Below are positions 5,924-6,081 of a DNA stretch of 6,081 nt, piece after piece (the first letter of the stretch is position 1; each line of letters begins with the position of its first letter). Below the pieces are notes generated by a model. It was not told where the DNA came from and did not search any database. It saw only the letters and a list, made by a program, of their open reading frames with translations. Made by a program: the position numbers and the translations under genes. Source of the stretch: Candidatus Latescibacterota bacterium (GTDB lineage Bacteria > JAAXHH01 > JACQVL01); the NCBI GenBank assembly GCA_016209865.1, contig JACQVL010000233.1:1-6081 (forward strand). Reading direction: 5' to 3'.

Positions 5924-5980
5924 GGACTCCCCCTTTCTCGCCCCTCGTGGGAGAGAAAGGGGGCCGAGGGGATAGAGAGG
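5924..5980. repeat. GC-rich intergenic hairpin repeat, copy B, inverted relative to copy A
   Basis: Perfect 11-base arms, CCCCCTTTCTC (5929-5939) and GAGAAAGGGGG (5953-5963), enclose a 13-base loop. Read on the - strand it gives CCCCTCGGCCCCCTTTCTCTCCCACGAGGGG, which aligns with copy A read on the + strand (CCCCTCACCCCCGGCCCC-TCTCCCACGATGGGG). The two copies therefore face each other around a spacer of about 20 bases, and the block as a whole is a larger imperfect palindrome. It fills the gap between the end of the upstream gene and the epimerase gene. Confidence 0.75.
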
Positions 5981-5982
5981 GT

Positions 5983-6081
5983 TCACCGTTCCGCGAACGC
6001 CGCGTCGAACGCACGGCCCGACGGGACGAAATCGACCTGCTTCGTGAACGCGCACGCCTCTTTCGCGCCGTGTTCCCGGTC
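5983..6081 (-). CDS. C-terminal end of an unidentified protein (partial)
   Basis: Reading the - strand from the window edge gives 32 open codons and a TGA stop (5983-5985). The translation starts DREHGAKEACAFTKQVDF and ends RAFDAAFAER. Codons are GC-rich like the neighbouring - strand genes, and the frame ends where the repeat block begins, which supports a real gene end. The sequence is soluble-looking and charged. I do not recognise the family with confidence. A Gfo/Idh/MocA-type oxidoreductase would suit the context, but that is a guess from neighbours rather than from motifs. It would be the next gene upstream in the epimerase/binding-protein cluster. Confidence 0.6.
   Translation of the reverse strand, partial: DREHGAKEACAFTKQVDFVPSGRAFDAAFAER

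Noticed and set aside
5864-5980. Hairpins as a Rho-independent terminator
   Set aside because: Stems are strong, but no run of T follows on either strand. They fit a dispersed repeat family better.
5651-6055. Open frame on the - strand reading across the repeat block (134 residues)
   Set aside because: Most of it is translated palindrome and hairpin repeat (PAHAGIH-like and similar), and it overlaps the epimerase gene and the upstream gene end in another frame.
1-6081. CRISPR array, tRNA, rRNA, transposase or phage genes
   Set aside because: None was found on inspection of both strands. The only tandem repeat is the heptamer array, whose units are too short for a CRISPR.

Overview
The window looks like a piece of a GC-rich chromosome (sampled 60-base lines of the flanking genes run at about 60-78% GC) from a free-living, probably uncultivated bacterium. 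Uma2-family nucleases, a phytanoyl-CoA-dioxygenase-like enzyme, an oligopeptide-type binding protein beside sugar-isomerase-like TIM barrels, and short palindromic intergenic repeats are together common in environmental lineages such as NC10/Rokubacteria/Tectomicrobia-like or Poribacteria-like genomes. That placement is an inference and is weak. Standard stop codons (TAA, TGA and TAG) are all used, so nothing suggests a recoded genetic code.

Left block, + strand, about 1-1997. Three genes lie head to tail with short gaps and clear Shine-Dalgarno sites: a Uma2-family PD-(D/E)XK nuclease-like protein whose conserved N-terminus is cut by an in-frame TAG (codon 31-33), a PhyH-family Fe(II)/2-oxoglutarate dioxygenase (563-1429), and a PEGA-domain lipoprotein (1458-1997) with clearly lower GC (about 40-43% in three sampled lines). 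They may be co-transcribed, but nothing suggests a shared function.

Right block, - strand, about 6081 down to 2007. In transcription order: the last 32 codons of an unidentified gene (5983-6081), a repeat-filled gap, a COG1082-type sugar phosphate isomerase/epimerase (4849-5817), an exported SBP_bac_5 (OppA/DppA-like) solute-binding protein (3066-4772), and a short UxuA/mannonate-dehydratase-like TIM barrel (2007-2969). This reads as a carbohydrate or sugar-acid uptake and catabolism cluster, although no permease or ATPase is in the window. The two blocks converge with only 9 bases between stop codons.

Repeats. A degenerate heptamer array (3018-3076) supplies the stop codon of the binding-protein gene. 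A 20-bp palindrome (5838-5857) lies immediately upstream of the epimerase RBS, next to two larger GC-rich hairpins (5864-5980) in inverted orientation. No RNA gene, CRISPR array, transposase or convincing terminator was seen. No gene-free stretch exceeds 300 bases. I found no clear evidence of a wholly new system. The most notable items are the interrupted Uma2 start, the binding protein flanked by two TIM-barrel enzymes, and the repeat elements sitting on gene ends.
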